A stretch of 26,999 nt of DNA from Dehalococcoidia bacterium (GTDB taxonomy: Bacteria > Chloroflexota > Dehalococcoidia > Dehalococcoidales > DAOWKM01). The notes under the pieces were generated by a model, which searched no databases, had not been told where the DNA came from, and saw only the letters and a list, made by a program, of their open reading frames with translations. Each line of letters starts with the position of its first letter. Within the stretch, counting starts at the first letter, position 1. The translations under genes were made by a program, and so were the position numbers. The stretch covers positions 1-26,999 of the forward strand of contig DAOWKM010000083.1 in assembly GCA_030643695.1 (NCBI GenBank), in the 5' to 3' direction. Shown one piece after another: positions 7,825 to 14,446 of this stretch.

Positions 7825-7934
7825 AAGTAAGAAACGTGAGCACAATAATCTTTAGCAATCTTTGGCTTAACTTGTGTTTCTAAATCAATTCTGAATCCCT
7901 CAATCAGCCATTCCCATAAGCCATTCTGAACCAT
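7825..7934 (-). pseudogene. N-terminal fragment of a probable tyrosine recombinase/integrase
   Basis: On the minus strand an ATG at 7934 opens a frame with the segments GLWEWLIEGF and IAKDYCAHVSYF. That pattern fits the core-binding (SAM-like) N-terminal domain of phage/ICE integrases, which usually read LxxF...SPKTIxDYxxHLxxF. The frame runs straight into the end of the IS3 remnant at 7824, which appears to have interrupted the gene. No catalytic R-H-R-Y region is present. Its place, 56 bases from the 3' end of a tRNA fragment and pointing away from it, is where integrase genes of tRNA-targeting elements normally sit. The call rests on a short stretch of similarity plus context. Confidence 0.5.
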
Positions 7935-7990
7935 GCCTTTTCTGTGAGCCCGCCCGGTTCAGGTTGTCTAGAGCCTGTTTCTCCTATCTA

Positions 7991-8035
7991 TGGTCGGGGT
8001 GAGAGGATTTGAACCTCCGACCACCTGAACCCCAT
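7991..8035 (-). repeat. 3'-half tRNA-Pro fragment (candidate att site)
   Basis: The minus strand carries the anticodon loop (ATGGGGT), the 3' anticodon strand, the variable loop, a complete T-arm (GGAGG-TTCAAAT-CCTCT), the 3' acceptor strand CACCCCG, the discriminator A and an encoded CCA. The 5' half is missing. It matches the intact tRNA-Pro at 11785-11826 at 37 of 42 positions. All five differences lie in the T-stem and keep it paired. Same orientation and 3'-half content are what an attachment site left by a tRNA-targeting integrase looks like. Confidence 0.75.
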
Positions 8036-8045
8036 GTAGCTCTTG

Positions 8046-8073
8046 AAAAAGGCGGAGGCCGCTTGCCTCCTTT
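8046..8073 (-). terminator. Rho-independent terminator of the island operon
   Basis: Read on the minus strand: GGAGGC, a 5-base loop, GCCTCC, then GCC and a T-run (TTTTT). It lies about 48 bases after the stop of the last island gene and 11 bases before the tRNA fragment. Confidence 0.7.
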
Positions 8074-8120
8074 CAGTGTCATATTATATCTTGGTAGCTA
8101 ATTTAAATCAATAAAGAATT

Positions 8121-8324
8121 CTATTCATTCTTGCTAGGTGGCTTTTCCAGACCAGATACAAACATTATAAGTGAAGCAAATATAAATATATAAAGCACTA
8201 TCATCATTTGCAATGCATATTGAGGCATTATCGGTATCTGTCCCAAGATGCCCATTGTTGCAAAAAATAGTCCGCAAATCCAAACAATAAGTCTTGACGT
8301 ATGCTTTACCCAGTATTTCACCAT
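8121..8324 (-). CDS. Small two-helix membrane protein
   Basis: A 67-residue protein with two hydrophobic helices (about residues 11-30 and 38-59) joined by a short loop (QIPIMPQ), with a polar tail GLEKPPSKNE. I recognise no family. The ATG at 8324 is 10 bases from an AGGAGGT site at 8334-8340. A TTG at 8330 would add two residues but is too close. It is the last gene of the island operon, 55 bases after the DGQHR gene and followed by a terminator. A role with the four-helix protein upstream is possible but is inference from position. Confidence 0.65.
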   Translation of the reverse strand: MVKYWVKHTSRLIVWICGLFFATMGILGQIPIMPQYALQMMIVLYIFIFASLIMFVSGLEKPPSKNE

Positions 8325-8385
8325 AATCAACGTACCTCCTATAATACTTAACTAATCAATTATTGCTCACTTGTGGTATTTCAGC

Positions 8386-9498
8386 TTAATCTCCATATAT
8401 TTCTGTCTGGCTGCGGAAATCTTCAAACAGTGCATTTATACCAGTGCCTCCTGGCTTGTATTTTTCAGGATTAAAATCCTCCTCTTTTAATTCTACTCTT
8501 TCGAATATGTCCCTAAAAGCTTCTGCCGATACCACATCACCGGGTTTACCCAAATGTAAATATGCTAGTGGTAAGAATTTCATTAATGCTCCAAATCCAG
8601 TGGTCTTATTTAAAATGTTACCTGGAATGACTTTGTACCAAGCATTGAACCACCTGTTTTCTACAGCTGCGAAATAGTTCCACAAAACCTTGGTAATTTC
8701 AGCATCACGTTCTTCGAGGAACATGTTTCTAAAAACCAGCTTCCGCTCTTCAGAACCCGTGGCCTCCTCAATTTCCACCTTCCGTTTAAGCTTATCACGG
8801 TCTATCATTGGTTCTCTTGAGATAAGCGGCAATAGACCACCTACGAAAGTTCCTTGCGTTAGAGCCTCTCTCGCTCTACCTGTAGCCCTCCCTAAAATCT
8901 TAATCTTATCCTTAAATGGGCTTTTCTCTCTATTGTTTAATAATTTCGCTATATTGTGACACGTCTTCTGAGGACTCCTTGTTGATGCATATTCATACAG
9001 CGAGTAGACTATAGACTTGTTCACTTTTGTCTGCTCTAGGTTGATTACAGAGAATACCATCCCCTGGTCCTCTAACTCCAAATCAACAAAAATCGTAACG
9101 TTTAGTTTAAATACATTTCCAGAGAATTCCTTAAGCCCTTCTATTCTGTGTTGCCCATCTATTATCTTAGCAACGTCCTTGTTATTCTTTATTTTCATTG
9201 TTTTCGATGCTTCGTCATATTCAACATCATCTGATTTCAAATGTATAATAATGCTCGTAGGAAATGTAGCATCAATCGTATTTACGTACTTCTGTAATTG
9301 AGCGACACGCTTTGGAGAAAGTGGCCTTTCAATCCCTATGTATTCCTCAAACTCTCGCCTCTCATGTCTTGTTATCCTCAGCATATCCGAATACGCTATC
9401 TTGGTTAGATCCTTGAAATCAATGCAGCCCACGTAGAAACTCCCGAGCGGTTGAATTATTTCTATACATTCGAAACTAATCCATTCTTCATTTGTCAT
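8386..9498 (-). CDS. DGQHR-domain protein (DndB/DpdB-like superfamily)
   Basis: A 370-residue cytosolic protein carrying the diagnostic motif IIDGQHRIEGL at 112-122, preceded by RPLSPKRVAQLQKYV (58-72) and FPTSIIIHL (79-87). This is the usual order in DGQHR-domain proteins, whose fold is related to ParB-type nucleotidases. Described members include DndB, regulator of phosphorothioate DNA modification, and DpdB of 7-deazaguanine DNA modification. No dndACDE or dpd genes are nearby, so it is not a standard member of those systems. The ATG overlaps the end of the upstream membrane-protein gene by 11 bases and uses a GGAGGAGG site inside it, so the two are translationally coupled. The C-terminal half (200-370) matches nothing I recognise. 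Confidence 0.8.
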   Translation of the reverse strand: MTNEEWISFECIEIIQPLGSFYVGCIDFKDLTKIAYSDMLRITRHERREFEEYIGIERPLSPKRVAQLQKYVNTIDATFPTSIIIHLKSDDVEYDEASKTMKIKNNKDVAKIIDGQHRIEGLKEFSGNVFKLNVTIFVDLELEDQGMVFSVINLEQTKVNKSIVYSLYEYASTRSPQKTCHNIAKLLNNREKSPFKDKIKILGRATGRAREALTQGTFVGGLLPLISREPMIDRDKLKRKVEIEEATGSEERKLVFRNMFLEERDAEITKVLWNYFAAVENRWFNAWYKVIPGNILNKTTGFGALMKFLPLAYLHLGKPGDVVSAEAFRDIFERVELKEEDFNPEKYKPGGTGINALFEDFRSQTEIYGD

Positions 9499-10084
9499 TA
9501 CTCTTTTCCTCCTCCTCCAATTTCTCGAAGTCCCCTTCTATCTTGGCTGTTCCTAGTTTGCTAAAGTCTTCCTCAAACCTTTTCATTTGGTCAGTGTGAC
9601 GTTCCAAGAAATCCTCTCCCTGCCATTCTGCTATTGCCTGAGCCTTATTTATCACTATAACTGCGAATACAAATATTGTTGACATGGCGACTAAAGCAAT
9701 ACTGACGTTTCTCATCAGTACCGATTTAATATATGATAATTCAGCTCCCATTGCCTCTGCGATTACCATACCTGAAAAAAGTGCAACTGCAACACCCACC
9801 AAAATAATAAGTGCCAGAAGAAACCATGCGCGTCCCGGGAATGGTGCTTTCTTAAACTCCTGACCTACGCAATAGAATCCTGTCGCGAGCAACGCAGAAC
9901 TGAACATAACTAGCTGGCCATCGTCTATAAGTACACTTATTGCTGAATTCGGTACAAATATGCCCATTAGAAAAATGCCCATCAGCAATGGTACAAGGCC
10001 GACTATCAAGACAAACACAATTTCCTGAGCCGATTTTACCCAGTTTTCTCTTGTAATGTTTAGTCTGTTCCTTATTACCCCCAT
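9488..10084 (-). CDS. Four-helix membrane protein with acidic coiled tail
   Basis: A 198-residue protein with hydrophobic segments at about 21-43, 57-74, 87-112 and 121-146. A charged, helix-prone C-terminal tail of about 50 residues (EDFLERHTDQMKRFEEDFSKL, then an acidic end EKLEEEEKSNDK) is probably cytoplasmic. No family was recognised. The layout resembles effector or sensor membrane proteins seen in several defence modules, but that is an analogy only. The ribosome binding site AAAGGGGGGTG precedes ATG 10084. It lies 45 bases after the methyltransferase and overlaps the DGQHR gene, so these three genes form a tight unit. Confidence 0.7.
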   Translation of the reverse strand: MGVIRNRLNITRENWVKSAQEIVFVLIVGLVPLLMGIFLMGIFVPNSAISVLIDDGQLVMFSSALLATGFYCVGQEFKKAPFPGRAWFLLALIILVGVAVALFSGMVIAEAMGAELSYIKSVLMRNVSIALVAMSTIFVFAVIVINKAQAIAEWQGEDFLERHTDQMKRFEEDFSKLGTAKIEGDFEKLEEEEKSNDK

Positions 10085-10129
10085 ATTTCACCCCCCTTTA
10101 GGAAATTGCCCTATTACTAGCATTATGCA

Positions 10130-11245
10130 TTATGCTTTACGCAATATAAACAGATATTCATGTGCCATTAGTAGAATGTTTGATTTATGACCAACCCAGA
10201 ATTCAGATGAGCTATCTCTATTCTGTGTCTTTATCACTATATTATCTAGCTTGAATCCTTCCGCTACGAAGATATTAAGAACGTTAAGACCCAGAGGCAC
10301 GACTTCTCCACTCCTACGAATATCTCCGATTAGAATAGCGCACACTCCGTCATCAGTGAGTATCTTTTTTACTTCACGGCTAAAATCCCTTATCTTGCCG
10401 TAGAATATATCAGGGTCGCGTATTAGCGCTAAGTCCTCCTCATTATTAGTAGTATATCTGATAGAGCCCAAATAAGGTGGATGCGCACATATCAGTTTTA
10501 CATTATTTACATTCTGCTGCTCTAACACATTACTTAATTCCAATGCATTAGCATTAATAACTACTGGTCGGTAATTTGAATCTAGACTTATTCGGTCATC
10601 TTTCTTTGCTAGCTCTTCCATATCTGATAAATTTGCCTTCATTGTCTGAATAGCTAACTTACTAATATCCAAGCCTATACTTCGCCGCCTTAGCAACCAA
10701 GCTTCTATAAGTGTTGTACCCCCTCCTGCGAAGGCATCAATAATCACATCACCTTCTTGGGTATAACGGATTATTAGATTTCGTGGAATTTGTGGCGGCC
10801 AATTACCCCTATAGTTCCCCGAATGTATCGCCCAATCACCCCGCCGAGGAAAATCCCAAACGGTTGTTCCCTCCAGACTAAAATTATTCGGTTCCCATTG
10901 TTTCACCATTTCTTTAGGAATAGGAACATACTGCAATCGCCCAGACTCTATCACTTCTTTTACAGAATTTTCTATCACAGTCCACGAGAACAGAAGCTTG
11001 CCATCACCGGCGCTGAACAGATGCATTATCTTCTTCCATGAGTACCCGTGATTTTTAAGTATCACAAAAGCTTTTTCCCAGTCCTGCCATTTTTCTCTGT
11101 GACATTTTTTTAGGTGCGGGACAATTGAGTGAGATACCTCTTCCCCACAAAAGCACGTTATAAACCTTCTCCCATCCTTATATGTAACCGACACCCGACT
11201 TAATTCTACCGGACGGTATTTACTTTCTTCCCCATTATATTCCAT
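10130..11245 (-). CDS. DNA methyltransferase (N4/N6 type) with N-terminal zinc finger
   Basis: A 371-residue protein. Residues 30-50 hold C31, C33, H39, H44, C48 and H49 (in CFCGEEVSH and HLKKCH), likely a small zinc finger. A helical region (55-100) with NHGYSWKKIMHLF looks like helix-turn-helix. The catalytic domain follows: motif X-like segment HSGNYRGNWPPQIPRNLI (141-158), SAM-binding motif I DAFAGGGTT (170-178), SIGLDIS (189-195), and the catalytic motif IV as AHPPYLG (254-260), where most relatives have DPPY. It should methylate an exocyclic amine of adenine or cytosine. No restriction enzyme accompanies it. It is the first gene of the island operon, with an AAAGGA site before ATG 11245 and a TATAAT hexamer (11272-11267) upstream. 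Confidence 0.85.
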   Translation of the reverse strand: MEYNGEESKYRPVELSRVSVTYKDGRRFITCFCGEEVSHSIVPHLKKCHREKWQDWEKAFVILKNHGYSWKKIMHLFSAGDGKLLFSWTVIENSVKEVIESGRLQYVPIPKEMVKQWEPNNFSLEGTTVWDFPRRGDWAIHSGNYRGNWPPQIPRNLIIRYTQEGDVIIDAFAGGGTTLIEAWLLRRRSIGLDISKLAIQTMKANLSDMEELAKKDDRISLDSNYRPVVINANALELSNVLEQQNVNNVKLICAHPPYLGSIRYTTNNEEDLALIRDPDIFYGKIRDFSREVKKILTDDGVCAILIGDIRRSGEVVPLGLNVLNIFVAEGFKLDNIVIKTQNRDSSSEFWVGHKSNILLMAHEYLFILRKA

Positions 11246-11784
11246 GTATTCCTTTACAACTCCCTAATTATAGCCATCTGCAAAACAGCTTAATTCCGCA
11301 AATACACCGGCTTCTTTACTAGATTCTATTACAAAGTAGCCATCAAAACAATCCTCAAAACCTAACCGTTTTATTACCCCTTCTTAAAAGTTGAGGCCAT
11401 TTTATTCATCCCACAACTCTAATAGTTGGCTATTACCACCACTCCTGAAACTGCTCCTACGCCTCAACCGCTTTTTCAAATCATTTCTTCTCCTGAATAG
11501 CTTCCCATTTCTCATTTTGCATCTTAAAAACCCATTCCCAGCCGTATTTCCGAACATCCAAGAAAAGGCCAAACCAAGTATCCTCTTCGCGCTCCTCTTT
11601 GCCCATCTTTGCGAGTGCGGCTAACATCTCCTTTGTCGGATATCGCCCAAACTCCCGTTTAATCCACTGCGAGAAACCTATCCAACCCGGGAATACCCAA
11701 CCTTTACTAAAATAGTATCTCTCAAAATCCCTCTAACTAATAAGGGGAAGCCATATAAGCTCCCCCCTTTCACTCTTACAAAAG
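11246..11784. other. Gene-poor stretch with decayed coding sequence
   Basis: No intact gene is seen in these 539 bases. On the minus strand two stopless stretches look protein-like but lack starts: 11481-11732 (listed separately), and a stretch of about 36 codons ending at the TAG at 11264-11266, reading LGFEDCFDGYFVIESSKEAG. They are best explained as remains of genes eroded at the island edge next to the intact tRNA. The plus-strand open frame at 11391-11624 is Leu/Phe/Pro-rich low-quality sequence and is not coding. Confidence 0.5.
11481..11732 (-). pseudogene. Trp-rich gene fragment lacking a start
   Basis: An 83-codon open stretch on the minus strand reads as convincing protein (GWVFPGWIGFSQWIKREFG, then EEDTWFGLFLDVRKYGWEW, then EKWEAIQEKK) and ends in TGA at 11481-11483. 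It contains seven tryptophans. No ATG, GTG or TTG precedes the first conserved-looking part, and an in-frame TAG lies at 11733-11735. It therefore looks like the 3' part of a gene truncated about 50 bases from the tRNA. Family unknown. Confidence 0.45.
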
Positions 11785-11858
11785 TCGGGGTGGCCGGATT
11801 TGAACCGGCGACCACCTGAACCCCATTCAGGTGCGCTACCAGGCTGCGCTACACCCCG
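11785..11858 (-). tRNA. tRNA-Pro (anticodon GGG)
   Basis: The minus strand folds into a full cloverleaf. The acceptor is CGGGGTG/CACCCCG. The D-arm is GCGC...GCGC with AGCCTGGTA. The anticodon stem is CCTGA/TCAGG with loop ATGGGGT, giving anticodon GGG. The T-arm is GCCGG-TTCAAAT-CCGGC, and the discriminator is A. CCA is not encoded (CTT follows), unlike the partial copy at 7991-8035. It sits between the island and def, with its 3' end facing the island. Confidence 0.95.
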
Positions 11859-11928
11859 CCTCTTTTTCGCCTTTCTTATAAAAATACTACCATAGCTTAC
11901 CTCTAAGAGCAAATAAATACGCTCATCA

Positions 11929-11957
11929 TAGACAGTGAGCCTTGAGTATGTTAATAT
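11929..11957 (+). promoter_or_regulatory. Probable promoter of the def gene
   Basis: TAGACA at 11929-11934, a 17-base spacer, then TAATAT at 11952-11957. It lies 42 bases before the def start codon in the gap between the tRNA and def. Confidence 0.45.
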
Positions 11958-11999
11958 TGTGCCTTGGGGAATTAGACAGGATAAGGAGTAATCATCACC

Positions 12000-12491
12000 A
12001 TGGCAGTTTTGGCAATACATCATCTTCCTGACCCTGTGTTGAGGCGGAAGGCAAAAAGGGTGCCAGCTATTGATGGTTCAATTCAGCGACTTATTGATGA
12101 CATGGTAGAGACGATGCAGCAATCAAATGGTGTGGGACTAGCCGCTCCTCAGGTAGGGGTATCGCTACGGGTGGTGGTGCTCCAGATGCCAGAGGGGGAG
12201 CCGATTGCTCTCATTAACCCTGAGGTAGTGAAGCGTTCTGGTGAGCGGGAAGTGGCTGAAGCCTGTCTTAGTGTTCCTGGCTATGCTGGCGAGATAAAGC
12301 GGTCAGTCTCAATCGTAGTTAAGGGCTATGACCGGCAAGGGAAAGCGATTAGGATTAGAGCTACTGAGATTATGGCACAAGCGCTGGAACATGAACTTGA
12401 CCATCTCAACGGGGCTTTATATGTTGACCATATAGAGAGTCAGGATAAGTTACACGAGATTGAGCCTGAATCCGAATCCGAAGTGAGGTGA
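12000..12491 (+). CDS. def: Peptide deformylase
   Basis: Removes the formyl group from the N-terminal methionine of new proteins, a cytoplasmic metalloenzyme. It has 163 residues. All three family motifs are visible: GVGLAAPQ (44-51), EACLS with the metal-ligand Cys89 (family EGCLS, with Gly replaced by Ala), and HELDH (131-135) providing two His ligands and the catalytic Glu. An AAGGAG site precedes ATG 12000. The short acidic tail (ESESEVR) is unremarkable. The HAD phosphatase gene follows after 12 bases. Confidence 0.95.
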   Translation: MAVLAIHHLPDPVLRRKAKRVPAIDGSIQRLIDDMVETMQQSNGVGLAAPQVGVSLRVVVLQMPEGEPIALINPEVVKRSGEREVAEACLSVPGYAGEIKRSVSIVVKGYDRQGKAIRIRATEIMAQALEHELDHLNGALYVDHIESQDKLHEIEPESESEVR

Positions 12492-12503
12492 AGTAGATAA
12501 AAA

Positions 12504-13139
12504 GTGAAAACGCTAGTTCAATGTGATTTTGATGGCACAATTACCCAAGAGGATGTGAGCTTCCTGTTGTTAGATGCCTTCGCCAATGGCAACTGGAGGC
12601 AATTATTAACCCAGTATAAAGAGGGCAAAATATCGGTCAATCGTTTTAATACTAAAGCCTTTGCTATGGTTAATGCTGACAGGCAAACCTTGCTTGAATT
12701 TATGGGAAGTAGAGCGAAGATGCGAGCTGGATTTGACGAATTACTGGATTATTGTCATCGGAAAGGCTTCCAGTTTGTTATCGTAAGCAATGGTCTGGAT
12801 TTCTATATAGAGGCGATTCTGAAAGATATTGGCGTGGATAACATTGAGGTGTTCTCGGCGCAAACGCAATTCGGACCTAATGGCATTGAAACCAAATATA
12901 TAGGGCCAGAGGGCAGCCAATTGGAGGATGGCTTCAAAGAGGCATATACCAGGTTATTTCTAAGAGAGGGCTATCGTCTAGTATATGTGGGGAATGGTAT
13001 TTCTGATATTTCACCGGCAAGGCTGGCTCATCATATTTTCGCCACCGGTGATTTACTAACCTACTGTAAGGAGATGAACCTTAATTGTAGGTCATTTGTT
13101 GACCTCAATGATGTTATCAGGGGGTTGGAGCTCTTGTAG
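12504..13139 (+). CDS. HAD-superfamily phosphatase, MtnX/SerB-like
   Basis: A 211-residue phosphatase with motif I DFDGTIT (nucleophile D8, D10), motif II in VIVSNGLDFYI, and motif IV VGNGISDISPA. The sequence most resembles MtnX, the 2-hydroxy-3-keto-5-methylthiopentenyl-1-phosphate phosphatase of methionine salvage, and related SerB-like proteins. No other salvage genes are in the window, so the substrate is open. The start is GTG at 12504, 12 bases after def. Its last 23 bases overlap the converging YggS gene, so transcription of the two collides here. Confidence 0.82.
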   Translation: MKTLVQCDFDGTITQEDVSFLLLDAFANGNWRQLLTQYKEGKISVNRFNTKAFAMVNADRQTLLEFMGSRAKMRAGFDELLDYCHRKGFQFVIVSNGLDFYIEAILKDIGVDNIEVFSAQTQFGPNGIETKYIGPEGSQLEDGFKEAYTRLFLREGYRLVYVGNGISDISPARLAHHIFATGDLLTYCKEMNLNCRSFVDLNDVIRGLELL

Positions 13140-13800
13140 TAGCTCCGTAAACTCTTTCGCCAAATATCTTGCTGCCTATTCTTACTATATTTGCCCCTTC
13201 TTCTATAGCAATTTTGTAGGAATTTGTCATCCCCATTGAGAGATACCTCATCTCAACATTAGGCAAATTAAGTTTTTTGACTTGGTCAAATATTTTTTTC
13301 GTTTTCACGAAATAAGGTCTTGAATCCTCAGGATTGCCAAAACGAGGCCCCATGGTCATCAGACCCATTACCCTTATGTTGGGAAAGGCTGAAATCTCGG
13401 TTATTAGTGGCTCGGTGTTCTCCGGTGATATGCCTGATTTTTGCTTTTCTTGGCCACTATTTATCTCAATCAATACTGGCATTATCTTACCAATTTGAGC
13501 GCATCTTTTATCAATCTCCCTGGCTATCTCTGGAGAATCAACGGTTTCTATCATATCAAATATTGTTACCGCTTTTTTAACCTTATTTTTTTGAAGGTAT
13601 CCGATAAAATGCCATTTGACTTTATTTCCAACTACCTCTTGGGCTCTCTCGGCTTCCTGGACATAGTTTTCACCGATAATTTTTACGCCAGATTCTACTG
13701 CTCTCAGCACTTCCTCAGGTTGTCTGGTTTTGGCAGCGGCTACCAATTGGATACCATTTGGTAGTTCATTCAGTATTTGGCTAACATTTTGTTTAATCAT
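13117..13800 (-). CDS. YggS-family pyridoxal phosphate homeostasis protein
   Basis: A PLP-binding protein of the YggS/PROSC family, which keeps pyridoxal 5'-phosphate levels in balance and folds like the barrel of alanine racemase but has no known catalysis. From ATG 13800 it has 227 residues. The Schiff-base lysine is K24 in LVAAAKTR. GENYVQEA, WHFIGYLQKNK, GLMTMGPRF and the phosphate-binding MRYLSMGMTNSYKIAIEEGANIVRIGSKIFG are all present. A TTG at 13815 would extend it by five residues. It follows the MBL hydrolase gene directly and converges on the HAD gene. Confidence 0.92.
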   Translation of the reverse strand: MIKQNVSQILNELPNGIQLVAAAKTRQPEEVLRAVESGVKIIGENYVQEAERAQEVVGNKVKWHFIGYLQKNKVKKAVTIFDMIETVDSPEIAREIDKRCAQIGKIMPVLIEINSGQEKQKSGISPENTEPLITEISAFPNIRVMGLMTMGPRFGNPEDSRPYFVKTKKIFDQVKKLNLPNVEMRYLSMGMTNSYKIAIEEGANIVRIGSKIFGERVYGATTRAPTP

Positions 13801-13804
13801 TTGT

Positions 13805-14446
13805 TTACAGCTCAATCACCATTCCGGCACCACAGTCCAAGCATCGGTCGCCAAATAGACGCTTTATCTCTATTTTATATTGGGTGCAATGACAGGGGCA
13901 AATTAAAGACAGGGGATTTAACCTATCAAAGTCGCGAAATCCATGAAATCCGCCGACGATGCCATAGACTTTACCGAACCTTGAGGCAGCATCCAGAATG
14001 TTCCCCACCCCGGGGTGAGAACAGCCGACGACTACGAGAAGACCTTTATCGGTGTTAATCACCAGGGATTGCTCTATGCCTCCAAGCTCACCAGTGCTAA
14101 ACACATTGGGGCAGATTTGAACAGGCTCCTTAACCTTGGTGAGTTTTCTGGCTAGAGTCCCTATTGGAAACGACTGAGGCAGGTAAAGCTCAGCATCTTT
14201 ATTGGCTTCTATAATATTTTCAAGGCCGCCGAAGTGGTCCCCGTGGGGATGCGAAATTACTACTATGCCGATAGCGCCGGGGTCAATGTTTAATTTTTTC
14301 ATATTATGTAGCAAAATAGAGCCGCTAGCGCCGGTATCAAATAGAATCTGGGGCGTATCCTCAGCCTCAATAAGACAGGAAAAGCCCCAGTCGGCAGCTA
14401 ACTCTGGTTTTTTGGTTTCATTGTCATAAACGATAGTAAGTTTCAT
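13805..14446 (-). CDS. Metallo-beta-lactamase-fold hydrolase (COG1237-like)
   Basis: A 213-residue hydrolase with the metal-binding motif SHPHGDH (H66, H68, D70, H71), an FDTGASG strand before it and VVGCSHPGVGN after it. The overall pattern matches the COG1237 group, annotated as relatives of a dihydropterin/ribofuranosylaminobenzene phosphate synthase. The true role of most members is unknown. It is somewhat short for the group (usually about 240-280), mainly because the middle is compact. Its ATG overlaps the stop of the lipoprotein gene by 4 bases (ATGA), and it abuts the YggS gene, so these three minus-strand genes are one operon. Confidence 0.82.
   Translation of the reverse strand: MKLTIVYDNETKKPELAADWGFSCLIEAEDTPQILFDTGASGSILLHNMKKLNIDPGAIGIVVISHPHGDHFGGLENIIEANKDAELYLPQSFPIGTLARKLTKVKEPVQICPNVFSTGELGGIEQSLVINTDKGLLVVVGCSHPGVGNILDAASRFGKVYGIVGGFHGFRDFDRLNPLSLICPCHCTQYKIEIKRLFGDRCLDCGAGMVIEL

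Larger units (their letters stand above)
8036..11784. mobile_element. Accessory island between tRNA-Pro and its partial copy
   Basis: About 3.7 kb lie between the intact tRNA-Pro(GGG) and the directly repeated 3'-half copy. The cargo is a four-gene minus-strand operon (methyltransferase, membrane protein, DGQHR protein, small membrane protein) plus decayed coding sequence next to the intact tRNA. The segment looks more A+T-rich than the flanking housekeeping genes and has long gene-poor stretches. No integrase is inside it. The only integrase trace is just outside the fragment at 7825-7934, which suggests a tandem or successive integration at the same site. Confidence 0.65.

Noticed and set aside
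8386..9498. A complete Dnd phosphorothioation system
   Set aside because: Only the DGQHR motif is shared with DndB. No cysteine desulfurase, DndC-type or DndD-type gene is in the island.
11391..11624. Plus-strand 77-codon frame in the island edge
   Set aside because: Low-complexity Leu/Phe/Pro-rich translation with no family pattern. The minus strand of the same DNA reads as better protein.
11733..12023. Open frame on the minus strand reading RRGVAQPGSAPEWGSGGRRFKSGHPD
   Set aside because: This is the translation of the tRNA-Pro gene itself, a common false protein prediction.
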